A DNA stretch of 9,611 nucleotides from CADEEN01 sp031389585 (GCA_031389585.1 JANMSS010000194.1:1-9611); one strand, 5' to 3'. Shown: positions 1 through 7,270, counted from the stretch's first letter. Program-made: numbers and translations. Notes: generated from the letters alone by a model not told the origin.

Positions 1-1712
1 CGCTGGCGCGACATGCTGTACAGGATCGTCACATTCATCAGGTAGGCGGCCATCGTTGGCAGCTTGTAGCGGCGCTGTTTGCGCGGACGCAGGCGGTCGC
101 GCAGCAGGGCCCAGGTGCCGGGCACCTCGTCGAACTCCATCCGCCGTGGCTTTCTGGAGTTGAGGTCGACGCCGATCACGGTGCCGACGCCGCGCAGGTT
201 GCGCATCACATCGACCGGGAAGTTGTTGAAGGTGCCGCCGTCGCAGAGCAGGTCACCGTCGACGATCACCGGCGGCAGCGCGCCGGGGATCGCGGTGCTG
301 GCGCGCAGCGCCTTGGGCAGCGAGCCGCTGCGCAGCGGATGCTCGCGCGCCTGCGAGTAGTTGGTGGCGATGCAGTAGTAGTTCTTCCACAGATCCTCGA
401 TGTCGACCGATGCACCGAGCAGCTCGTTCAGCGAGTCGTTGATCGTGCGCTGCAGACGCCGGCCGCTGATCAGCGACACCAGCGGCAGCCAGTTGAAGTC
501 GCCCGTCGGGTTGCTGCTGAAGGCGCGCCGGGTCACGCCGATGGCCGTCTCAAGCGGCTGATCGGCTGCCACCAGCGCGGCCATTACCGCGCCGATGCTG
601 GTGCCCCCGACGAAGTCGATCTCGATACCCTCTTCCTGCAGCGCCCGGGCCACGCCCAGGTGCGCAAAACCGCGCGCGCCGCCGCCGGCCAGCACCAGGC
701 CGATGGCGCTGCGACTCTCGATGCGCGCCAGCCGCGCCATGTCGCGGTCGAGTTCGGGGCGGATGTGCAAATGCTCGGTGACCGGCCGGCGTGCCAGCCA
801 GGCACCGGTGCCGCGCGGGCATTTGGTGGTGGCCGGGTGCAGCAGTACCAGGATCTCAGCGGCTTCGGCGCGCGGCGGCCGCCGCGCGAGCCAATCAGTT
901 TCGATCGCATGCAAGGCCGGGGGCTTCGTGGCGTCGGCCAGCAGCAGCAGCTCGTCGGCATGGCGGCAGCAGCGGCGCGTCCACTCGCAGGGATCGGGGT
1001 CGCCGAGCAGGAGCACGAACTCGTGCTCGGCCTCGACGTTGTCGAGCAGCACCGAGATGCGGCGATTCAATGCGGCGTCGGCGGCACTGCCGTTGGCGGC
1101 GCCTGGCTCGCCCAGCGCCGCATCCAGTGCTGCCGAGTCGATCACGATCACGCGGCCCTTGCTTGCCAGTTGCGCGGCCAGCTTGTCGGCAAAGCCGCGC
1201 AGGTCCAGGCCGTCGCTCACTGCCAGCAGGCTGATCGTCACCGGCAATGGCACCGGGTTGCGATCGTGCTGCGTCTGCAGCCGGCGGATGATCTGCCTGG
1301 TAAGGGCCATCGAGACCATCGAGCTGCTGGCCAGCAATTCTGCGAAGTGTTCCTTGGCCAGACGCACCAGCACCGAGTCGCGGATCGCGACGACGCTGGC
1401 TGAGCGTGGCTCGTCGGTGTACAGGCTCATCTCGCCGATGACCTGGCCGCGGCCCATCTCACGCACCATGCGCGGCACGCCGTCCTCGTCGTTGACGTAG
1501 GCGCGTAGGCGGCCGCTGATCGACAGGTACATCGAGTCGCCCGGCGCACCCTGCTCCATCAGCGTCTGCCCGCCGGCGACCTCGACCCAGGTCAGGCGCT
1601 CGCGCAGCAGCGTCAATGCCGCAGGCTCGATGTCGCCGAGAAAGGCGTGCAAATGCTGCGTCAGCAGCGCGTCGTGGTGCTCCAGCACCTCAGGCGCAGA
1701 CTCATACGACAT
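1..1712 (-). CDS. Cyclic-nucleotide-binding patatin-like phospholipase (NTE family), partial, C-terminus cut by the window edge
   Basis: Predicted serine phospholipase/lysophospholipase of the neuropathy-target-esterase type, acting on membrane lipids and possibly controlled by a cyclic nucleotide. At least 570 residues are visible; the 3' end is outside the window. Residues about 15-140 form a cyclic-nucleotide-binding domain whose phosphate-binding cassette is recognisable (GEMSL at 93-97, PRSAS at 102-106, with the expected Glu94 and Arg103). Residues about 150-330 are a middle alpha/beta region of the sort seen in bacterial NTE-like proteins. The patatin domain follows, with the glycine-rich oxyanion loop GGGARG (343-348), the nucleophile elbow GTSIG (Ser372) and the catalytic Asp491 in a DGG motif. 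The full Ser-Asp dyad is therefore intact. I chose the ATG at 1712 because GGAGGAGG lies just upstream (1716-1723) and it opens the frame into the domain; the ATG at 1705 is out of frame. The gene is divergent from gshA. Activity is inferred from motifs; the physiological lipid and the nucleotide (cAMP, cGMP or none) are unknown. Confidence 0.93.
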   Translation of the reverse strand, partial: MSYESAPEVLEHHDALLTQHLHAFLGDIEPAALTLLRERLTWVEVAGGQTLMEQGAPGDSMYLSISGRLRAYVNDEDGVPRMVREMGRGQVIGEMSLYTDEPRSASVVAIRDSVLVRLAKEHFAELLASSSMVSMALTRQIIRRLQTQHDRNPVPLPVTISLLAVSDGLDLRGFADKLAAQLASKGRVIVIDSAALDAALGEPGAANGSAADAALNRRISVLLDNVEAEHEFVLLLGDPDPCEWTRRCCRHADELLLLADATKPPALHAIETDWLARRPPRAEAAEILVLLHPATTKCPRGTGAWLARRPVTEHLHIRPELDRDMARLARIESRSAIGLVLAGGGARGFAHLGVARALQEEGIEIDFVGGTSIGAVMAALVAADQPLETAIGVTRRAFSSNPTGDFNWLPLVSLISGRRLQRTINDSLNELLGASVDIEDLWKNYYCIATNYSQAREHPLRSGSLPKALRASTAIPGALPPVIVDGDLLCDGGTFNNFPVDVMRNLRGVGTVIGVDLNSRKPRRMEFDEVPGTWALLRDRLRPRKQRRYKLPTMAAYLMNVTILYSMSRQ

Positions 1713-1830
1713 CAACCTCCTCCGCCAGAAATTTTGTGCCGCGAGCATAGCGCCAGTGGTCGCAGCATTGCGTTCTGCATTGACGGCCCCACCTGCCTAG
1801 AATCGGTTGCCTGCACCCAAGGCCCTGCGC
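1713..1830. promoter_or_regulatory. Divergent intergenic spacer between the patatin gene and gshA
   Basis: This 118-bp spacer must carry the start signals for both flanking genes. On the minus strand a strong Shine-Dalgarno (GGAGGAGG, plus-strand 1716-1723) precedes the patatin ATG, and a possible -10 element (TATGCT) lies at 1744-1749 without a good -35. On the plus strand TAGAAT at 1798-1803 could be a -10 for gshA, but no well-spaced -35 is seen. The gshA ATG has only a weak AAGG (1819-1822) as ribosome binding site. Promoter assignments here are tentative. Confidence 0.35.
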
Positions 1831-3126
1831 ATGGTTCCCCACCTCATCACCTCCCTTACCGGCCCGATCAACGAGCTCGAGCAGCGCGTCCTTGAGTCGA
1901 TGCCGGCCATCGAGCGCTGGTTTCGCCTCGAGTGGATGGAGCACACGCCGCCGTTTTACAGTTCGGTGGACTTGCGCAACGCCGGCTTCAAGCTGGCGCC
2001 GGTCGACACCAACCTGTTTCCCGGGGGCTGGAACAACCTGACGCCCGAGATGCTGCCGCTGGCGGTGCAGGCGGCCATGGCGGCGATCGAGAAGATCTGC
2101 CCCGAGGCGAAAAACCTGCTGCTGGTGCCCGAACTGCACACCCGCAACACCTTCTACCTGGCCAATATTCAGCGGCTGACGCAGATCTTTCACCAGGCCG
2201 GCCTGAATGTGCGGCTGGGTACGCTCGATCCCGAGGTCAAGCAGCCGGTCACGTTGGCGCTGACCGATGGCAGCACGCTGACGCTCGAGCCGCTGCAGCG
2301 AACGCGCGGGCGACTCGGCACCAAGGACTTCGACCCCTGCACGGTGTTGCTCAACAATGACCTGTCGGCCGGCATTCCCAAAGTGCTGGAAAACCTGCAC
2401 GAGCAGTACCTGCTGCCGCCGCTGCACGCCGGCTGGGCCGTGCGGCGCAAGACCCATCACTTCCAGAGCTATGAAGAGGTGGCCAAGAAGTTTGCCAAGC
2501 TGCTGGGCATGGACCCGTGGCTGATCAACCCCATGTTCGCGCAGTGCGGCGAGGTCAACTTTGCCGAGGGCGCGGGCATCGAATGCGTGCAGAGCAACGC
2601 CGATGCGCTGATCGCAAAGATCCGCCGCAAGTACAAGGAATACGGCATCAACGAGAAGCCCTTCGTGGTCGTCAAGGCCGACAACGGCACCTACGGCATG
2701 GGCATCATGACTGTGCGCGACGCTAAGGAATTGGACGCACTGAACCGGCGCACCAAGAACAAGATGAGCGTCGTCAAGGACGGCCAGGCAGTCACCGAAG
2801 TGATCATCCAGGAAGGCGTGCCGACCCACGAGCGCGTCAATGACGCGGTGGCCGAGCCGGTGGTCTACATGCTCGACCGCTATGTGGTCGGCGGCTTCTA
2901 CCGGGTGCACGCCGACCGTGGCATCGACGAAAACCTCAACGCGCCTGGCTCGGCCTACGTGCCGCTGGCCTTTGCCGAAAGCACGCAGCTGCCGAGGGCC
3001 GGCGTCAAACCCGGCGTCAGCGCGCCCAACCGCTTCTACATGTACGGCGTGATCGCCCGCCTGGCGATGCTGGCGGCGAGCTACGAACTCGAAGCGACGG
3101 ACCCCGACGCCGAGATCTACGACTGA
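1831..3126 (+). CDS. gshA: Glutamate-cysteine ligase, proteobacterial GshA type (PF08886-like)
   Basis: Catalyses the ATP-dependent joining of L-glutamate to L-cysteine, the first and usually rate-limiting step of glutathione synthesis, in the cytosol. The 431-residue product matches the GshA family known from Acidithiobacillus and many betaproteobacteria, which differs from the E. coli-type GshA. Recognisable blocks are the N-terminal VPHLITSLTGPINELE, the highly conserved stretch at 46-66 (VDLRN..FKLAPVDTNLFPGG), a glycine-rich ATP-grasp-like segment VKADNGTYGMGI (281-292), EPVVYML (342-348) and GGFYRVH (354-360). The open frame also extends to a TTG at 1807, but I prefer the ATG at 1831 because family members as I recall them begin MVPHL. 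The usual partner gshB is not next to it: upstream is a divergent patatin gene and downstream a convergent cyclase gene 12 bp away. Length and motifs look complete, so I expect a functional enzyme. The family assignment is firm; the exact start is likely but not proven. Confidence 0.95.
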   Translation: MVPHLITSLTGPINELEQRVLESMPAIERWFRLEWMEHTPPFYSSVDLRNAGFKLAPVDTNLFPGGWNNLTPEMLPLAVQAAMAAIEKICPEAKNLLLVPELHTRNTFYLANIQRLTQIFHQAGLNVRLGTLDPEVKQPVTLALTDGSTLTLEPLQRTRGRLGTKDFDPCTVLLNNDLSAGIPKVLENLHEQYLLPPLHAGWAVRRKTHHFQSYEEVAKKFAKLLGMDPWLINPMFAQCGEVNFAEGAGIECVQSNADALIAKIRRKYKEYGINEKPFVVVKADNGTYGMGIMTVRDAKELDALNRRTKNKMSVVKDGQAVTEVIIQEGVPTHERVNDAVAEPVVYMLDRYVVGGFYRVHADRGIDENLNAPGSAYVPLAFAESTQLPRAGVKPGVSAPNRFYMYGVIARLAMLAASYELEATDPDAEIYD

Positions 3127-3142
3127 ACGCTGAGTGCCTCAG
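3127..3142. other. 12-bp convergent gap with a small inverted repeat
   Basis: The stop codons of gshA (ending 3126) and the cyclase gene (ending 3139 on the minus strand) face each other. CTGAG (3130-3134), a TGC loop and CTCAG (3138-3142) form a 5-bp stem that includes the cyclase stop codon. There is no T-tract on either side, so it is at best a weak bidirectional terminator. No stronger terminator is visible, and the two transcripts probably overlap at their 3' ends. Confidence 0.25.
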
Positions 3143-4224
3143 GTCACCGCGATCGGCGCCCCGGCCGAGCCGGTCGCGCCCTTGATGGGCATCGTCGCAA
3201 AGATATAAACGAACTGGTACTTGCGATCCTTGATCAGGTCGTCGAAGAACAGGTTCTCGTGATTGAAGATGCCGTTCTTGGTCAACAACTCGGCGTGCAC
3301 GGGGAAGGCCAGGCGCTTGTCGGGGTTGGGCACTACCTCGGTGGCCCAGGTGTCGGCGCCGGTGAGTGCGACCTGCTTTTCGACCAGCCAGCGAGCGACT
3401 TCGAGTCCGATACCCGGCTCGCCGCCGTTGAAGCGGTCGTTGTTCTTCATCCAGAGGCTGCTCCAACCGGTGTTGAAGAAGACGGCGTCGCCCGGTTTGA
3501 TATCGGCCTCTTTCAAACCTTGTTTGTCGAGCGCAGCGCGCACGTCGGCGAGCTTGATCTCCTGGCCGGCGTCCCACATCGCGCCGCGGCTGCCCATCAC
3601 ATCGACCAGATGCGCGCGGGTGAAGAAGGGCTTGACCTTTTCCACACCCAGTTTGGCCAGACCGTAGGCCTGGTTGATCTCTTGCGACGTAATGCCGTTG
3701 TAGAAGCGCATCTCGTTCTTGTCGCCGTCCTTGCCGAGCTGCACGCCGATGTGGCCCAAGCCGTCGAACTGGGTCCCGACCTGGCCGATCTCGGTGGCCA
3801 GGAAGTCATCGTTATAGACCAGCTTGTTCTCGCCGAACGGCCCGCCGGTGGGGCCGCCGGGTATGCGCAGTGAGAACGCGCGCGCACCAAACAGCGGCAT
3901 GCCCGACTCATAGACCCGCCCGATGCGATAGACCTTGCCGTCCTTGATCCACTTGGCCGAATCGAGCACCTTGGCGGGTGTCATCAGATTGGAGGCGCCG
4001 GCCTCGTCGTCCTTGCCCCAGCGCGACGGCCACCAGGCCTGCGGCGAGGCCTGCGCATGCGCCTCGCCGATCAGCGGCGCCAGCGAGTACTTGCCGTGCA
4101 TCACGCCGGCCACCGCGGCCACGCCCGCGCCGGCCACCACCGCGGTGCGAAAGAAATCGCGGCGCGCCGGTTCGGCTTCTACCGGCGTTGCGTCGGGGGT
4201 CGGGTTCAGCTTGTCGTCGTTCAT
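3139..4224 (-). CDS. Tat-exported cyclase family protein (kynurenine formamidase-like putative metal-dependent hydrolase)
   Basis: A 361-residue protein of the cyclase family (the fold of bacterial kynurenine formamidase and isatin hydrolase), predicted to hydrolyse an amide or cyclic substrate outside the cytoplasm. The N-terminus carries a twin-arginine signal: RRDFF at 21-25, a hydrophobic Ala/Val/Gly stretch to about 42, and a probable signal peptidase site after AHA (55-57). The canonical metal-binding signature HxGTHxDxPxH appears here as Q-V-G-T-Q-F-D-G-L-G-H (148-158): Asp154 and His158 remain but the first two histidines are Gln. Related cyclase-family proteins with TQ(W/F)D exist as far as I recall, so this may mark a subfamily rather than decay. 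The ATG at 4224 is chosen over an upstream in-frame start at 4251 because AAGGAG (plus-strand 4231-4236) sits 6 nt before it and RR falls at a normal Tat position. It converges with gshA and diverges from a COG0523 GTPase. The substrate is unknown. Confidence 0.88.
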   Translation of the reverse strand: MNDDKLNPTPDATPVEAEPARRDFFRTAVVAGAGVAAVAGVMHGKYSLAPLIGEAHAQASPQAWWPSRWGKDDEAGASNLMTPAKVLDSAKWIKDGKVYRIGRVYESGMPLFGARAFSLRIPGGPTGGPFGENKLVYNDDFLATEIGQVGTQFDGLGHIGVQLGKDGDKNEMRFYNGITSQEINQAYGLAKLGVEKVKPFFTRAHLVDVMGSRGAMWDAGQEIKLADVRAALDKQGLKEADIKPGDAVFFNTGWSSLWMKNNDRFNGGEPGIGLEVARWLVEKQVALTGADTWATEVVPNPDKRLAFPVHAELLTKNGIFNHENLFFDDLIKDRKYQFVYIFATMPIKGATGSAGAPIAVT

Positions 4225-4252
4225 GCAAGGTCTCCTTGTGAGGGGCGGCACT

Positions 4253-4281
4253 ACTATGCAGAGCTATGTGCTCGCTGTCCA
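4253..4281 (-). promoter_or_regulatory. Candidate sigma70-type promoter for the exported cyclase gene
   Basis: Read on the minus strand, TGGACA (plus-strand 4276-4281, five of six matches to the -35 consensus) is followed after exactly 17 nt by CATAGT (4253-4258, four of six matches to the -10). This would start transcription near 4246, giving a leader of about 22 nt that contains the AAGGAG ribosome binding site. It lies within the 76-bp spacer shared with the divergent COG0523 gene. It was found by eye and is not experimentally supported. Confidence 0.45.
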
Positions 4282-4300
4282 TTGATTTGCCAATCCGGCC

Positions 4301-5305
4301 ATGAATTCGCCCAGCCCGTTCGAGGCCGACGCGAGCGATGGCAAGACGCCCGTCTTCGTGCTCACCGGCTTTCTGGGCAGCGGCAAGACGACCCTGCTCA
4401 ATCGCCTGCTGCGCGACCCGGCACTCGCCGACACCGCGGTGATCGTCAACGAACTCGGTGACGTGGCGCTGGATCACTTGCTGGTCGAGCGCCTGGACGG
4501 CGAAGTCGCCGTGCTGCGCAGTGGTTGCGTCTGCTGTGCGCTGCGCTCGGACTTCGAATCCACCCTGCGCGAGTTGCTGGCCAAGCGAGACGAGGGCAGC
4601 CTCCCCGCGTTCGCGCGCGTGGTGGTCGAGACCACCGGGCTGGCCGACCCGGCACCGCTGGTCCACAGCGTGGATGCCAACCCGCTGATCTCGCACTTTT
4701 GTCGCCTGGGCGCGGTGCTGACAACGGTCGATGCAGTGAACGCGCCGCGGCAACTGGCTGAGCAATGGGAAGCACGCAAGCAGGTGGCGTTGGCCGATCG
4801 CTTGCTGGTGACCAAGACCGATCTTGCCGTTGCAACCGGCGACATCCCGGCGCTGCTCGCCGAACTCAACCCCCACGCCAGCGTGCAGCGGGTCGATGGC
4901 CAGACCGCGATGGCCGATCTGCTGTTGCCCGTGGCCGTGCACGCCGCGCCCGCGGCCGCAGTCGGCCTGTTGCGTGGGCGGCCCCTCTCGCCCGTGCACG
5001 GCGATGTCGACTCGCTGGTGCTCGAAGCCGACATGCCGCTGGATTGGCCGCGGCTTCAGCAATGGCTCGCCGACCTGCGCGCGCGCGACGGCGACCGCCT
5101 GTTGCGCCTGAAGGGCGTGGTCCGGGTTGCCGGCGAAAGCGATCCGCTGCTGTTGCACGGCGTGCACCACTTGTTTCACCCACCGCTGCGCGCGCCCGCG
5201 ATTGCCTGGCCGGCAGCGCATTCGACCCTGGTGCTGATCGTGCGCGGCGCGCGCGGCCTCGATGCCGCGGCCTTGGGTGCCGGGTTCTTGAGCTGCATCG
5301 CCTGA
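4301..5305 (+). CDS. COG0523/CobW-family GTP-binding protein, putative metallochaperone
   Basis: A 334-residue P-loop GTPase of the CobW/HypB/UreG group; characterised COG0523 proteins deliver or manage metals such as Zn or Co, or help nitrile hydratase maturation. Visible motifs in order: Walker A GFLGSGKTT (23-31), the diagnostic metal-binding CxCC motif GCVCC (75-79), the ETTG switch/Walker B region (110-113), and TKTD (171-174) as the guanine-specificity motif in place of NKxD. The C-terminal CobW_C region is present and carries a histidine-rich patch GVHHLFHP (287-294) that could bind metal. It begins 76 bp from a divergent Tat-exported putative metalloenzyme and ends 78 bp before kup on the same strand. 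No clear Shine-Dalgarno precedes the ATG at 4301. No Zur or other metal-regulator box is obvious by eye. The family is certain; the metal and the client protein are not, and it should not be read as cobalamin-specific CobW because no cobalamin genes are present. Confidence 0.93.
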   Translation: MNSPSPFEADASDGKTPVFVLTGFLGSGKTTLLNRLLRDPALADTAVIVNELGDVALDHLLVERLDGEVAVLRSGCVCCALRSDFESTLRELLAKRDEGSLPAFARVVVETTGLADPAPLVHSVDANPLISHFCRLGAVLTTVDAVNAPRQLAEQWEARKQVALADRLLVTKTDLAVATGDIPALLAELNPHASVQRVDGQTAMADLLLPVAVHAAPAAAVGLLRGRPLSPVHGDVDSLVLEADMPLDWPRLQQWLADLRARDGDRLLRLKGVVRVAGESDPLLLHGVHHLFHPPLRAPAIAWPAAHSTLVLIVRGARGLDAAALGAGFLSCIA

Positions 5306-5330
5306 GCCCGGCCCGGCCCGGCCCGGCCCG
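5306..5330 (+). repeat. Five tandem copies of GCCCG upstream of kup
   Basis: Directly after the stop codon of the COG0523 gene, the pentamer GCCCG is repeated five times without mismatch (5306-5310, 5311-5315, 5316-5320, 5321-5325, 5326-5330). Short perfect tandem repeats of this kind can change copy number by replication slippage. It is followed at once by GAGCACAATAG, so any -35 element belonging to the CACAAT hexamer (5334-5339) would fall inside the repeat. Confidence 0.95.
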
Positions 5331-5333
5331 GAG

Positions 5334-5339
5334 CACAAT
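5334..5339 (+). promoter_or_regulatory. Possible -10 element for kup
   Basis: CACAAT matches four of six positions of the -10 consensus and lies 44 bp before the kup start codon. The sequence at the right distance for a -35 is the GCCCG repeat, which is nothing like TTGACA. The promoter could therefore depend on an activator, or kup could be transcribed from the COG0523 gene upstream. Confidence 0.25.
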
Positions 5340-5358
5340 AGCGACCCTTCGGTCTCCG

Positions 5359-5376
5359 GGCGCCGCGGTCGGCGCC
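5359..5376 (+). other. Small hairpin in the kup leader
   Basis: GGCGCC (5359-5364), the 6-nt loop GCGGTC and GGCGCC (5371-5376) can form a 6-bp all-GC stem ending 7 nt before the GTG start of kup. It occupies the place where a Shine-Dalgarno would normally be. CCGGGC at 5356-5361, overlapping its 5' arm, is also complementary to GCCCGG in the upstream repeat, so two alternative pairings are possible if the transcript includes the repeat. Confidence 0.4.
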
Positions 5377-5383
5377 TTCAGCA

Positions 5384-7270
5384 GTGAGTACGGCAAGCAC
5401 CAACAAGAAGAGCCCCGCTGCGCTGGCAGCGCTCACCCTCGCGGCACTCGGCATCGTCTATGGCGACATCGGGACCAGCCCACTGTATGCGCTGAAGGAA
5501 ATCTTCCACGGCGGACGTGTCACGGCCACGCCCGACAACATCCTGGGCGTGCTGTCCCTGGTGTTCTGGACGCTGACGGTCATCATTTCGCTGAAGTACG
5601 TGCTGCTGATCCTGCGCGCCGACAACCACGGCGAAGGCGGCCTGATCGCGATGCTGGCGCTGGCCACCACCGCGGTGCGCGACAAGCCGCAACTGCGCCG
5701 CACGCTGATGACGGTCGGCCTGTTCGGCACCGCGGTGTTCTACGGCGACGGCGTCATCACGCCGGCGATCTCGGTGCTGTCGGCCGTCGAGGGCCTGGAG
5801 GTCGCCGCGCCGAAGCTGCACGACTGGGTCATCCCGCTCACGCTGCTGGTGCTGACCGGTCTGTTCGCGGCGCAGCGCTTCGGCACCGCTGGCATCGGCA
5901 AGCTGTTCGGGCCGGTCACCCTGGTCTGGTTCGTGGTCCTGGCGGCACTCGGCCTGCCGCACATCGCCGCGCAGCCCGGCGTGCTGGTGGCCCTCAACCC
6001 GGCCTACGCGGTCGGCTTCTTCACCCACCAGCCGCTGGTCGCCTTTGTGGCGCTGGGGGCGGTGGTGCTGGTGGTCACGGGCGGCGAAGCGCTCTACGCC
6101 GACCTCGGCCACTTCGGCAAGCTGCCGATCCGGATTGCCTGGTATGCGCTGGTCATGCCGGCCCTGGTCATCAACTATTTCGGCCAGGGCGCGATGTTGC
6201 TGGCCAACCCGGCGGCGATCGGCAACCCGTTCTACCTGATGGCGCCCGATTGGGCGCGCCTGCCGCTGGTGTTCCTGGCCACCGCAGCCACGGTGATCGC
6301 CTCACAGGCGTTGATCTCGGCGGCGTTCTCGGTCACCAAGCAGGCGATCCAGCTCGGCATCCTGCCGCGCATGGCGATCCACCACACCTCGGAGCGCGAC
6401 ACCGGGCAGATCTACGTGCCCTTCGTCAACTGGGGCCTGTACGTCTTCATCGTACTGGCGGTGGTGATGTTCAAGTCCTCATCCAATCTCGCCTCGGCCT
6501 ACGGCATCGCGGTGACGATGGACATGACCATCACCACGGTGATGACCTTCTTCGTCATCCGCTATAGCTGGAAGTACCCGCTGTGGCTGTGCATCGCGGC
6601 CACCGGTTTCTTCTTCGTTATCGACATCACCTTCTTCGCCTCCAACCTGCTCAAGCTGCTGGCCGGCGGCTGGTTCCCGATCGTCATCGGCATCGGCATG
6701 TTCGTGCTGATGGTCACCTGGATGCAGGGCCGCCGCCTGCTCAGCCACAAGCTGCGTGAGGACGCGATCCCGCTGCGCGATTTTCTCGAGGCGGTGTTCG
6801 TCACCCCGCCGACGCGCGTCGAGGGTACGGCGGTGTTCCTGGCCTCGGAGGCCGGCGCGACGCCGAATGCGCTGATGCACAACCTCAAGCACATCAAGGT
6901 GCTGCACGAGCACAACCTGTTCGTCACGGTGCGTCATCACGAGGTGCCGTGGATCGCTTTCGAAGAGCGGATCGAAATGGAAGCGCTCGAACACGACTGC
7001 TGGGCGGTGACGCTGAACTTCGGCTTCAAGGACGACCCCGACGTGCCCGAAGCCCTGAAGTTGCTCGAAGGCAGCGGGGTGTCGCTCGACGACATGTCGA
7101 CCAGCTACTTCCTCAGCCGCGACATCGTCATCCCGACCCTCGGCGAAGGCATGCCGATGTGGCGCGAGAAACTCTTCGCTTCAATGCACAGCAACGCAGC
7201 GGGGGCGGCGGACTTCCTCAACCTGCCAACCAACCGGATCGTCGAACTGGGGGCCAAGGTCGAGATCTGA
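5384..7270 (+). CDS. kup: Low-affinity K+ transporter Kup (KUP/HAK/KT family)
   Basis: Inner-membrane K+ uptake protein, generally thought to be a K+/H+ symporter. The 628-residue product is full length (E. coli Kup has 622). The family signature GIVYGDIGTSPLY is at 23-35, and a second strongly conserved block GGEALYADLGHFG is at about 233-245. Hydrophobic helices, about twelve in this family, fill roughly residues 13-455, followed by a cytosolic C-terminal domain that ends NRIVELGAKVEI, closely resembling the E. coli terminus. Translation starts at GTG (5384), since no ATG lies nearby and the signature begins soon after. There is no clear Shine-Dalgarno; a GC hairpin occupies that place. It follows the COG0523 gene on the same strand after 78 bp that contain the GCCCG tract, and converges with the amidotransferase gene 44 bp downstream. 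Function and completeness are well supported; how it is expressed is not. Confidence 0.97.
   Translation: MSTASTNKKSPAALAALTLAALGIVYGDIGTSPLYALKEIFHGGRVTATPDNILGVLSLVFWTLTVIISLKYVLLILRADNHGEGGLIAMLALATTAVRDKPQLRRTLMTVGLFGTAVFYGDGVITPAISVLSAVEGLEVAAPKLHDWVIPLTLLVLTGLFAAQRFGTAGIGKLFGPVTLVWFVVLAALGLPHIAAQPGVLVALNPAYAVGFFTHQPLVAFVALGAVVLVVTGGEALYADLGHFGKLPIRIAWYALVMPALVINYFGQGAMLLANPAAIGNPFYLMAPDWARLPLVFLATAATVIASQALISAAFSVTKQAIQLGILPRMAIHHTSERDTGQIYVPFVNWGLYVFIVLAVVMFKSSSNLASAYGIAVTMDMTITTVMTFFVIRYSWKYPLWLCIAATGFFFVIDITFFASNLLKLLAGGWFPIVIGIGMFVLMVTWMQGRRLLSHKLREDAIPLRDFLEAVFVTPPTRVEGTAVFLASEAGATPNALMHNLKHIKVLHEHNLFVTVRHHEVPWIAFEERIEMEALEHDCWAVTLNFGFKDDPDVPEALKLLEGSGVSLDDMSTSYFLSRDIVIPTLGEGMPMWREKLFASMHSNAAGAADFLNLPTNRIVELGAKVEI

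Noticed and set aside
339..1403. Long open frame on the plus strand (354 codons) opposite the patatin gene
   Set aside because: Its translation is Arg/Gln/Ala/His-rich with no recognisable domain, as expected for the antisense shadow of a GC-rich gene; the minus-strand frame holds all the catalytic motifs.
1780..1803. TTGACG followed by TAGAAT as a promoter for gshA
   Set aside because: Each hexamer looks good but the spacing is only 12 nt, too short for a normal sigma70 promoter. TAGAAT alone may still act as a -10 with a poor -35.
1807..1830. TTG start for gshA giving eight extra residues
   Set aside because: The extra residues do not look like the conserved N-terminus, while the ATG at 1831 gives the expected MVPHL beginning.
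1702..2910. 402-codon minus-strand frame antisense to gshA
   Set aside because: His/Val/Gln-rich low-information sequence with no family resemblance, overlapping a strongly conserved gene. It is a frame shadow, not a credible overlapping gene.
3908..5338. 476-codon minus-strand frame across the COG0523 gene and the start of the cyclase gene
   Set aside because: It crosses two well-supported genes and the spacer between them, and its composition is that of an antisense shadow.
4765..6567. 600-codon plus-strand frame spanning the end of the COG0523 gene and much of kup
   Set aside because: Arg/Ala/Gly-rich shift-frame product without motifs; both underlying genes are intact in other frames.
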